A DNA stretch of 16,144 bases, from positions 1 to 16,144 of the forward strand of contig JAQBXG010000014.1 in assembly GCA_027625125.1 (NCBI GenBank), written 5' to 3'. The DNA is from Pseudomonadota bacterium. Its GTDB lineage: Bacteria > Pseudomonadota > Alphaproteobacteria > UBA2966 > CAIVPW01. Under the pieces are notes generated by a model, which saw only the letters and a list, made by a program, of their open reading frames with translations, ran no database searches and was not told where the DNA came from. Position 1 is the stretch's first letter; every line of letters starts with the position of its first letter. Shown one piece after another: positions 7,040 through 13,122 of this stretch. Both the position numbers and the translations under genes were made by a program.

Positions 7040-7900
7040 AGCGTACGGAAATCAGCTTCGGCTTTGGCCGCGTCGGTCGCAACGACATTTGTACTTGCCG
7101 GTGCAGCGACGGCGGCGGACCTCGGCGTGTCGCGTGAATGGCAGATGGTGTTCCAGGACCCGGCGACGCCGGTGATGGAAAACATCGTCGGCTTTCATAA
7201 TCTCATGCTGGTGCTGATCACCGCCATTTCGGCATTCGTGCTGGCGCTGCTGCTCTACATCATGTGGCGCTTCAATTCGAAATCGAACCCGGTTCCGTCG
7301 AAGAACACCCACAACACGACGCTCGAGGTGATCTGGACCGTGATCCCGATCATCATTCTGGTCGTGATGGCGATCCCGTCGCTGCGCCTTCTGTACGAAC
7401 AGGATGTCGTGCCGACGCCAGAGCTGGTGCAGGAGCGCTACGGCATCCAGGTCGACGGCGAGATGACGATCAAGGCCACCGCGTTCCAGTGGGCCTGGAT
7501 GTACGACTATCCCGACCACGGCGTGCAGGGCATGGACGCGTTCTGCGCCGCCGGGCCGACGACCTATTGCCTGGCCGAGGCGGGGCCCGGGGACCAGCGG
7601 TTGCTGGAAACCTCCAATCGTGTCGTCGTGCCGGTCAACACGCTGGTCCGCCTCCAGGTCACGTCCCAGGACGTGATCCACGCGTGGGCGATGCCGGCAT
7701 TCGGCGTCAAGCTCGACGCAGTTCCCGGGCGCATTCTCGAAACCTGGTTCGTCGCGACGCGCGAAGGTTCGTTCTTCGGCCAGTGTTCGGAACTTTGCGG
7801 CGTTTACCACGGCTTTATGCCGATTGCGGTGGACGTGGTGTCGCGGGCGGAGTTCGAGACACGGATCGCCGAACTCGCGGCAATGTATCCCGCCTTCTAG
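7037..7900 (+). CDS. ctaC: Cytochrome c oxidase subunit II (CuA subunit)
   Basis: Accepts electrons from cytochrome c at the binuclear CuA centre on the periplasmic side and passes them to heme a in subunit I. The product is 287 aa. It has an N-terminal signal peptide (hydrophobic stretch 8-22, likely cleavage after ATA near residue 26) and two transmembrane helices (about 53-77 and 96-118), followed by a periplasmic cupredoxin domain with QWAWMYDYPD at 151-160. All CuA ligands are visible: His215 (in DVIHAW), Cys250, Glu252, Cys254, His258 and Met261 (CSELCGVYHGFM). Two extra cysteines, 170 and 178, sit in the variable loop before LLETSNRVVVPV. First gene of the operon, 46 bp before ctaD. 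Confidence 0.97.
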   Translation: MSVRKSASALAASVATTFVLAGAATAADLGVSREWQMVFQDPATPVMENIVGFHNLMLVLITAISAFVLALLLYIMWRFNSKSNPVPSKNTHNTTLEVIWTVIPIIILVVMAIPSLRLLYEQDVVPTPELVQERYGIQVDGEMTIKATAFQWAWMYDYPDHGVQGMDAFCAAGPTTYCLAEAGPGDQRLLETSNRVVVPVNTLVRLQVTSQDVIHAWAMPAFGVKLDAVPGRILETWFVATREGSFFGQCSELCGVYHGFMPIAVDVVSRAEFETRIAELAAMYPAF

Positions 7901-7946
7901 ACAGACCAACCTGCTCGAACAGCATTCATAAGTACGGGGAAGCACA

Positions 7947-9536
7947 ATGAGCGAAGCGCACGCGCACGGACACGAAGGGCACGATCACAAGCCGACGGGG
8001 TGGCGCCGGTGGGTCTATTCCACCAACCACAAAGACATCGGCACGATGTATCTGATCTTCGCCGTGGTGATGGGATTGGTCGGTGGTCTGTTCTCCGTCC
8101 TGATGCGGATGGAGCTGGCGTCGCCGGGCGACGGCATTCTTGGCGGCGACTATCATTTCTTCAACGTGCTGACCACGGCCCACGGCCTGATCATGGTCTT
8201 CTTTCTGATCATGCCGGCGCTGATCGGCGGCTTCGGCAACTGGATGATGCCGCTGATGATCGGCGCGCCGGACGTGGCCTTCCCGCGGGTCAACAACATC
8301 GCGTTCTGGCTGCTGATCCCGTCGGCCCTTCTGCTGGGCCTGTCGCCGTTCATCGGCGGCGGCGCCGGCACCGGCTGGACCGTCTACGCGCCGCTGTCGA
8401 CCTCCGGGCATCCGGGGGCATCGGTGGACATGGCGATCCTTTCGCTCCATCTCGCCGGCGCGTCGTCGATCCTTTCGTCGATCAACTTCATCACGACGAT
8501 CTTCAACATGCGGGCGCCGGGCATGACGCTGCACAAGATGCCGTTGTTCGTTTGGTCGATCCTGGTGACCACGTTCCTGCTGCTGTTGTCGCTGCCGGTC
8601 CTGGCGGGCGCGATCACGATGCTGCTGACCGACCGCAATTTCGGCACGTCGTTCTATGACGCCGCCGGCGGCGGCGATCCGCTGCTCTACCAGCACCTGT
8701 TCTGGTTCTTCGGCCACCCCGAGGTCTACATCCTGGTCCTGCCGTCGTTCGGCATCGTCAGCCATGTGGTGTCGACGTTCTCGAAAAAGCCGATCTTCGG
8801 CTACCTGGGCATGGCCTACGCGATGGTTGCGATCGGCGCGGTCGGCTTCATCGTGTGGGCGCACCACATGTACACGTCCGGCATGGGCGTCGATACCGAG
8901 GCGTACTTCCTCGCCGCGACGCTCGTCATCGCGGTGCCGACCGGCGTCAAGATCTTCAGCTGGCTCGCGACGATGTGGGGCGGCTCGATCGAGTTCAAGA
9001 CGCCGATGCTGTGGGCGGTGGGCATGATCTTCATGTTCACGGTCGGCGGAGTCACCGGCGTCGTGCTGGCGAGTTCGCCGCTGACGACGGCCTTCCACGA
9101 TACCTACTACGTCGTCGGCCATTTCCATTACGTGATGGCGATGGGCGCGATGTTCGGCATCTTCGCCGGCTGGTACTACTGGATCGGCAAGATGTGCGGC
9201 CGCCAGTATCCCGAAACCCTCGGCAAATGGCACTTCTGGCTGACGATGATCGGCGTCAACCTGACCTTCTTCCCGATGCACTTCTCGGGCCTGGCGGGCA
9301 TGCCGCGCCGCATTCCGGACTATCCGGATGCCTTCGCACCGTGGAACATGATCTCGACGGTGGGCGCGTATATCGCCTTCGCGTCGGCGCTGCTGTTCGT
9401 CTACATCGCGATCCGGACGATCCGCTCCGGCGAGCCGGTCGAAGCCAACTACTGGGGCGAAGGCGCGACGACCCTCGAATGGACCGTGGCCTCGCCGGCG
9501 CCGCATCACACCCACGAGGTCATGCCGCGGGTCTGA
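7947..9536 (+). CDS. ctaD: Cytochrome c oxidase subunit I, aa3 type
   Basis: Catalytic subunit that reduces oxygen at the heme a3-CuB site and pumps protons. The product is 529 aa with about twelve transmembrane helices. Visible ligands are His79 (heme a), His257 with Tyr261 in GHPEVY (CuB and its cross-linked tyrosine), His306/His307 (CuB), His392 (heme a3) and His394 (heme a). Proton-pathway residues of the A1 class are present: Asp109 in GAPDVAFPR (D channel), Glu259 and Lys335 (K channel). The N-terminus is His-rich (MSEAHAHGHEGHDH), common in alphaproteobacterial homologues. GGGGAAG a few bases before the ATG is a good ribosome binding site. It lies between ctaC and ctaB, 24 bp before the ctaB start. 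Confidence 0.98.
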   Translation: MSEAHAHGHEGHDHKPTGWRRWVYSTNHKDIGTMYLIFAVVMGLVGGLFSVLMRMELASPGDGILGGDYHFFNVLTTAHGLIMVFFLIMPALIGGFGNWMMPLMIGAPDVAFPRVNNIAFWLLIPSALLLGLSPFIGGGAGTGWTVYAPLSTSGHPGASVDMAILSLHLAGASSILSSINFITTIFNMRAPGMTLHKMPLFVWSILVTTFLLLLSLPVLAGAITMLLTDRNFGTSFYDAAGGGDPLLYQHLFWFFGHPEVYILVLPSFGIVSHVVSTFSKKPIFGYLGMAYAMVAIGAVGFIVWAHHMYTSGMGVDTEAYFLAATLVIAVPTGVKIFSWLATMWGGSIEFKTPMLWAVGMIFMFTVGGVTGVVLASSPLTTAFHDTYYVVGHFHYVMAMGAMFGIFAGWYYWIGKMCGRQYPETLGKWHFWLTMIGVNLTFFPMHFSGLAGMPRRIPDYPDAFAPWNMISTVGAYIAFASALLFVYIAIRTIRSGEPVEANYWGEGATTLEWTVASPAPHHTHEVMPRV

Positions 9537-9560
9537 CCGGCCGGCGGTACCTCCCCCCTC

Positions 9561-10478
9561 GTGGCCGGCGCAAACGCCAATCCGGACCTCCCCGCCTCCG
9601 CCCCGACCTGGGCGGGGGAGGCGGAGGTGCGCGACTACCTCGCCCTGCTGAAACCGCGGGTGATGTCGCTGGTCGTATTCACCGCCCTGACCGGCCTGGT
9701 CGTCGCCCCCGGCGCCGTCCATCCGGTCCTCGGCTTCATGGCGGTGCTGTGCATCGCCGTCGGCGCCGGGGCGTCGGGCGCGCTGAACATGTGGTACGAC
9801 GCCGATATCGATGCATTGATGGAGCGGACCGCCGGTCGACCGATCCCGGCCGGCCGGGTGTCGCGGGGCGACGCCCTCGGTCTCGGCCTCGGCCTGTCGA
9901 TGGCGTCGGTGATGACGCTGGGCGTGCTGGTCAACTGGCTTGCCGCCGGCCTGCTGGCGTTCACGATCGCCTTCTATATCGTCGTCTACACGATGTGGCT
10001 GAAGCGCCGCACGCCCCAGAACATCGTCATCGGCGGCGCCGCCGGCGCCTTGCCGCCGGTGGTCGCCTGGGCGGCCGCGACCGGCAGCCTCGGGTGGGGT
10101 GCCGCCGCGCTGTTCGCGCTGATTTTCCTTTGGACGCCGCCGCACTTCTGGGCCCTGGCGCTGCTCAAGAGCGGCGAATACAAAAAGTCCGGCGTGCCGA
10201 TGCTGCCGGTCGTGGCCGGTGAAGCGCGCACCCGGCGCGAGATTCTGATCTACAGCTTCCTTGTCGCTGGCGCCGGTTTGCTGCCGTGGGCGACCGGCAT
10301 CGCCGGCCCGCTGTACGCCGCGGCGGCGACGGCGCTGGGCCTGATGTTCATCGCCTTTGCGGTACTGGTGTGGCGGCGGCCCGAGCCGGTCTGGCCGCAA
10401 CGCCTGTACGGGTTTTCGATCCTGTACCTGTTCCTGTTGTTTGCGTTCCTGCTGGTCGGCGGCGGGGCCGGGGCATGA
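9561..10478 (+). CDS. ctaB: Heme O synthase (protoheme IX farnesyltransferase)
   Basis: Membrane UbiA-superfamily enzyme that adds a farnesyl group to heme b to make heme O, the precursor of heme A for subunit I. The product is 305 aa from the first GTG. The prenyl-diphosphate motif NMWYDADID is at residues 76-84, with LKRRTPQNIVIGGAAGALPP (147-166), WTPPHFWAL (191-199) and YKKSGVPMLPVV (207-218) following. The GTG at 9561 has no Shine-Dalgarno. An in-frame GTG at 9627 has GGGGGAG (9614-9620) 6 nt upstream and would start VRDYLALLKPRV, so the protein may be 22 residues shorter. The stop overlaps the next ATG (ATGA). Confidence 0.95.
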   Translation: MAGANANPDLPASAPTWAGEAEVRDYLALLKPRVMSLVVFTALTGLVVAPGAVHPVLGFMAVLCIAVGAGASGALNMWYDADIDALMERTAGRPIPAGRVSRGDALGLGLGLSMASVMTLGVLVNWLAAGLLAFTIAFYIVVYTMWLKRRTPQNIVIGGAAGALPPVVAWAAATGSLGWGAAALFALIFLWTPPHFWALALLKSGEYKKSGVPMLPVVAGEARTRREILIYSFLVAGAGLLPWATGIAGPLYAAAATALGLMFIAFAVLVWRRPEPVWPQRLYGFSILYLFLLFAFLLVGGGAGA

Positions 10479-10588
10479 CCGGTTCGAACTCCGGGCGCCG
10501 CGCCAAGAACCGCCTGGTCGGCATCGGCCTCGGCGTGTTCGTGTTGCTGGTGTTCGTGGTGACGATGGTGCGGATTCGAGGGTATTGA
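10475..10588 (+). CDS. 37-residue single-helix membrane protein of the cox operon
   Basis: A small ORF of 37 residues, below the length most gene finders accept. It starts MTGSNSGRRAKNRLVGIG. A basic cytoplasmic segment is followed by one hydrophobic helix (about residues 14-32) and a short VRIRGY tail. It overlaps the ctaB stop (ATGA at 10475-10478) and its own TGA shares an A with the ctaG ATG at 10588, so it is clearly wired into the operon. Alphaproteobacterial cox operons commonly carry a tiny membrane protein here (sometimes called CoxF). Its role is unproven; oxidase assembly or a small accessory subunit is a reasonable guess. Confidence 0.85.
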   Translation: MTGSNSGRRAKNRLVGIGLGVFVLLVFVVTMVRIRGY

Positions 10589-11199
10589 TGGCGGCGTCGG
10601 CAAACAGTCTGCAGAACCGCAACCGGCTCGTCGCGCTGGTCGCCACGGGCGTCGTCGTCGCCATGGTCGGCGCCGCCTATGCCTCGGTGCCGTTATACCG
10701 GCTGTTCTGCCAGGTCACCGGCTACGGCGGCGCGACCAACGTCGCCGCCGCCGCCCCCGGCGTGACCGGCGAACGCATCATCACGGTCGAGTTCGACGCC
10801 AACGTTTCGGGCGCGCTGCCGTGGGATTTCCGTCCCGCCCAGCGCCGCGTCGACGTTCGCGTCGGCGAAGAAGGCCTCGCATTTTACACCGCGGCCAATC
10901 CCACCGCCCGCGCGATCACCGGTACGGCCACGTTCAACGTATCTCCGGCCAAGGCCGGCAAATACTTTTCCAAGGTGGCGTGCTTCTGCTTTACCGAGCA
11001 GACGCTGCAACCGGGCCAGTCGGTGGATATGGGGGTGGCGTTCTTCGTCGATCCGGCGATCCTCGACGACCGCGACCTGGCCGAAGTGAATCGCATCACG
11101 CTTTCCTATACGTTCTTCGAAACCGGCGGTGCCGAAGCTGCCGTCGATCCCGCGGTGGTCCGGCCGGCGACGCCGGCGCGCGCCGGCGGGGCGCACTGA
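10588..11199 (+). CDS. ctaG: CtaG/Cox11 copper chaperone for the CuB site
   Basis: Delivers copper to the CuB centre of subunit I from the periplasmic side. The product is 203 aa from ATG 10588. It has one N-terminal transmembrane helix (about 13-33) and a periplasmic immunoglobulin-like domain. The copper motif CFCF is at residues 132-135 (Cys132, Cys134) in KVACFCFTEQTLQPGQ. The membrane-proximal Cys41 lies in YRLFCQVTGYGG, also typical of Cox11. The frame is open 231 bp further upstream into ctaB, but ATG 10588 gives the normal N-terminus and the expected TGATG coupling with the 37-aa ORF. The C-terminal Ala/Pro/Arg tail is not conserved. Confidence 0.96.
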   Translation: MAASANSLQNRNRLVALVATGVVVAMVGAAYASVPLYRLFCQVTGYGGATNVAAAAPGVTGERIITVEFDANVSGALPWDFRPAQRRVDVRVGEEGLAFYTAANPTARAITGTATFNVSPAKAGKYFSKVACFCFTEQTLQPGQSVDMGVAFFVDPAILDDRDLAEVNRITLSYTFFETGGAEAAVDPAVVRPATPARAGGAH

Positions 11200-11235
11200 C
11201 CGTACAACGAGCAACAGGTTCTGGAGACGACAATC

Positions 11236-12042
11236 ATGGCGACCGAAAGCAACCATCCCTATCACATGGTCGAACCCAGCGGGTGGCCGATCGTCGGTGC
11301 GATCTCCGCCGGCGTGCTGGCCGCCGGTTTCATCATGTACATGCACGACGTGACCGCGTGGTTGTTCCCGCTCGGCGCGCTGCTGGTGCTCTACACGATG
11401 TTCGGTTGGTGGCGGCAGGTGGTCATCGAGGCCGAAGGCGGACACCACGGCCCGGTGCCGCAGCTCAGCCTGCGCTATGGCATGGCGATGTTCATCGCCT
11501 CCGAGGTGATGTTCTTCTTCGCGTGGTTCTGGGCGTTCTTCAACGCCGCGATCTACCCGACCGAGCAGATGGGCTTCCACTGGCCGCCCGAAGGCGTGAC
11601 GATCTTCAATCCGTGGAAAATCCCGATCCTGAACACGATCATCCTGTTGTCGTCGGGCGTCACCGTCACCTGGGCGCACCACGCCCTGAAGAAGAACGAC
11701 CGCAAGGGCCTGATCATGGGCCTGTGGGTGACCGTCGCCCTGGGGGCGATCTTCACCGCGTTCCAGGCGTATGAATATATGAACGCGCCGTTCAGCATCA
11801 CCGGCGGCATCTACGGCACGACGTTCTTCATGGTCACCGGCTTCCACGGCGCCCATGTGATCATCGGCACGGTCTTCCTCGCGGTGTGCCTGTTCCGCTC
11901 CTACAAGGGCCACTTCACCCCCGATCATCACTTCGGGTTCGAGGCGGCGGCCTGGTACTGGCACTTCGTCGACGTGGTGTGGCTGTTCCTGTTCACGTTC
12001 GTCTACTGGTGGACCGCCTCGGGCGCGACCAGCATTCACTAG
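11236..12042 (+). CDS. ctaE: Cytochrome c oxidase subunit III
   Basis: Third core subunit of the oxidase. It has no metal centres; it stabilises subunit I and sustains proton uptake. The product is 268 aa with seven predicted transmembrane helices. Family features are HPYHMVEPSGWP near the N-terminus, the buried Glu90 in FIASEVMFFFAWFWAFF (the DCCD-reactive position in mitochondrial homologues), WAHHAL (146-151), GFHGAHVIIG and the C-terminal WYWHFVDVVWLFLFTFVYWW. GGAGAC before ATG 11236 is the ribosome binding site, and 36 bp separate it from ctaG. Its stop TAG (12040-12042) abuts the ribosome binding site of the DUF983 gene. Confidence 0.97.
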   Translation: MATESNHPYHMVEPSGWPIVGAISAGVLAAGFIMYMHDVTAWLFPLGALLVLYTMFGWWRQVVIEAEGGHHGPVPQLSLRYGMAMFIASEVMFFFAWFWAFFNAAIYPTEQMGFHWPPEGVTIFNPWKIPILNTIILLSSGVTVTWAHHALKKNDRKGLIMGLWVTVALGAIFTAFQAYEYMNAPFSITGGIYGTTFFMVTGFHGAHVIIGTVFLAVCLFRSYKGHFTPDHHFGFEAAAWYWHFVDVVWLFLFTFVYWWTASGATSIH

Positions 12043-12055
12043 AGGCACCGATACG
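12041..12055 (+). promoter_or_regulatory. Ribosome binding site with an apparent ACG start codon for the DUF983 gene
   Basis: AGAGG at 12041-12045 is followed after 7 nt by ACG at 12053, in frame with the DUF983 coding sequence. Translation from here, read as Met, gives MSSRPSPLRAGLTLRCPACG, the N-terminus expected of the family. From at least 11882 to 12241 no ATG, GTG or TTG occurs in this frame. A natural rare start, a recent mutation or a T-to-C base error would all look like this. Confidence 0.5.
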
Positions 12056-12421
12056 TCCTCCCGTCCTTCCCCTCTCCGCGCCGGCCTCACGCTGCGTTGC
12101 CCGGCCTGCGGAGAGGGGAAACTCTTTTCCAGCTACCTGAACATCGCCGACACCTGCTCGCGTTGCGGGACCAGGCTCGCGGCGGCATCGCCCGGTGACG
12201 GCCCGGCGATCTTCGTCATCCTTGTCGTCGGCTTCGCGGTCGTGTTCGCCGCCCTGTGGGTCGAGGTCGCCTACCGCCCGCCCTACTGGCTCCACGCAGT
12301 CATCTGGCTGCCGACCATCGTAATTCTGTCGCTGGTGCTGTTGCCGCTGTTCAAGTCGCTGTTCTTCGCCTCGCACTTTCACAACAATGCGGGCGACGAC
12401 CTCACCGACCGCGCCCCATGA
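12053..12421 (+). CDS. DUF983 family membrane protein of the cox operon, non-canonical start
   Basis: A 122-residue DUF983 protein, usually found between ctaE and surf1 in alphaproteobacterial oxidase operons; the exact function is unknown. Two CxxC pairs, Cys16/Cys19 (CPACG) and Cys35/Cys38 (CSRCG), form a small zinc-ribbon-like head. The family motif GDGPAIFVILVVGF begins at residue 48, and two transmembrane helices follow (about 52-70 and 81-102). The frame is intact to TGA 12419-12421, which overlaps the surf1 ATG as ATGA. It has no canonical start codon. I place the start at ACG 12053 because of the ribosome binding site and homologue length; CTG at 12092 is a weaker choice. A hairpin with T-run (12067-12128) lies within the first 25 codons. 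The family call is firm, the start is not. Confidence 0.82.
   Translation, partial: TSSRPSPLRAGLTLRCPACGEGKLFSSYLNIADTCSRCGTRLAAASPGDGPAIFVILVVGFAVVFAALWVEVAYRPPYWLHAVIWLPTIVILSLVLLPLFKSLFFASHFHNNAGDDLTDRAP
12067..12128 (+). terminator. Terminator-like hairpin inside the start of the DUF983 gene
   Basis: A 13-bp perfect inverted repeat, TTCCCCTCTCCGC (12067-12079) and GCGGAGAGGGGAA (12108-12120), encloses 28 nt whose ends can add five more pairs (GCCGG 12080-12084 with CCGGC 12101-12105). A TTTT run follows at 12125-12128. This is the shape of an intrinsic terminator or attenuator. It lies 25 nt after the ctaE stop but inside the DUF983 coding sequence, where the encoded residues are conserved. 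It may trim transcription after the core oxidase genes. Confidence 0.5.
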
Positions 12422-13122
12422 GCCGCCGCGCCGTCGTCCTCACGTCCATCTTTGTGGTCACGCCGGTTGTCGTCGCGCTGCTTTGGCTCGGCACCTGGCA
12501 GGTCCAGCGCCTCGGCTGGAAGACGGCGCAGATCGAACTGCGCGAATTCAACTACGCCCAGGAGCCGGTCCGGCTGCCGACCCGCGATACCCAGCTCGCG
12601 CGCGCGGGCTGGCGCCGGGTCTTTGAAACCGGCGCCTTCGAACACGACCGCGAGTTTCATCTATGGTCGATTCGCGACGGCGCTGCGGGCTACGACATCC
12701 TGACGCCGTTGCAGCCCGACCAAGGCGGCGGGCCGGTGCTGGTCGATCGCGGCTGGGTGCCCGTCGACCGCAAGGATCCCGCCACCCGTACGGCGGGCCA
12801 GGTCGCGGGCCAGGTCACCGTCACCGGCTTCGTCCGCACCGACCTCGACGTCCCCGGCCCCTACACGCCGGACAACGAACCGGAGCAGAACATCTGGTAT
12901 GTCGTCGATTTCCCGGCGATGAGCGCCCGTGACGGCACGTTCTACCGTCCGGCGATCCTGGTCGCCGTCGACACCGCCAATCCCGGCGGCCTGCCGGTCG
13001 GCGCCGCCGGCCTGCCGGAGCTGCGCAACACCCACCTCGCCTACGCGATCACCTGGTACGGCCTTGCCCTCGCCGCCGTCGTGATCTGGGTACTGGTCCT
13101 CCGCCGCCGCCCATCCGCCTAA
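12418..13122 (+). CDS. surf1: SURF1 family cytochrome oxidase assembly factor
   Basis: Assists insertion of heme a into subunit I. The product is 234 aa from ATG 12418, with the usual two-helix architecture: a first transmembrane segment (about 5-23), a periplasmic domain, and a second segment (about 208-228) before a basic tail. Family motifs are LGTWQVQRLGWK (24-35), VDRGWVP (109-115) and RNTHLAYAITWYGLA (203-217), whose His206 corresponds to the histidine implicated in heme a binding in Paracoccus Surf1. The frame is open upstream to 12256, but ATG 12418 gives the right N-terminus and ATGA coupling to the DUF983 gene. It is the last gene of the cox operon. Its TAA stop (13120-13122) overlaps the TAG stop of the convergent ABC gene. 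Confidence 0.95.
   Translation: MSRRAVVLTSIFVVTPVVVALLWLGTWQVQRLGWKTAQIELREFNYAQEPVRLPTRDTQLARAGWRRVFETGAFEHDREFHLWSIRDGAAGYDILTPLQPDQGGGPVLVDRGWVPVDRKDPATRTAGQVAGQVTVTGFVRTDLDVPGPYTPDNEPEQNIWYVVDFPAMSARDGTFYRPAILVAVDTANPGGLPVGAAGLPELRNTHLAYAITWYGLALAAVVIWVLVLRRRPSA

Noticed and set aside
7947..7990. His-rich N-terminus of CtaD as a special metal-binding tail
   Set aside because: Similar His-rich starts are common in alphaproteobacterial subunit I, so it is ordinary for the family.
7926..10664. A 912-residue open frame on the minus strand opposite ctaD and ctaB
   Set aside because: A shadow of high-GC coding on the plus strand: the translation is Arg/His/Gln/Asp-rich without domains, while the plus strand encodes clear CtaD and CtaB.
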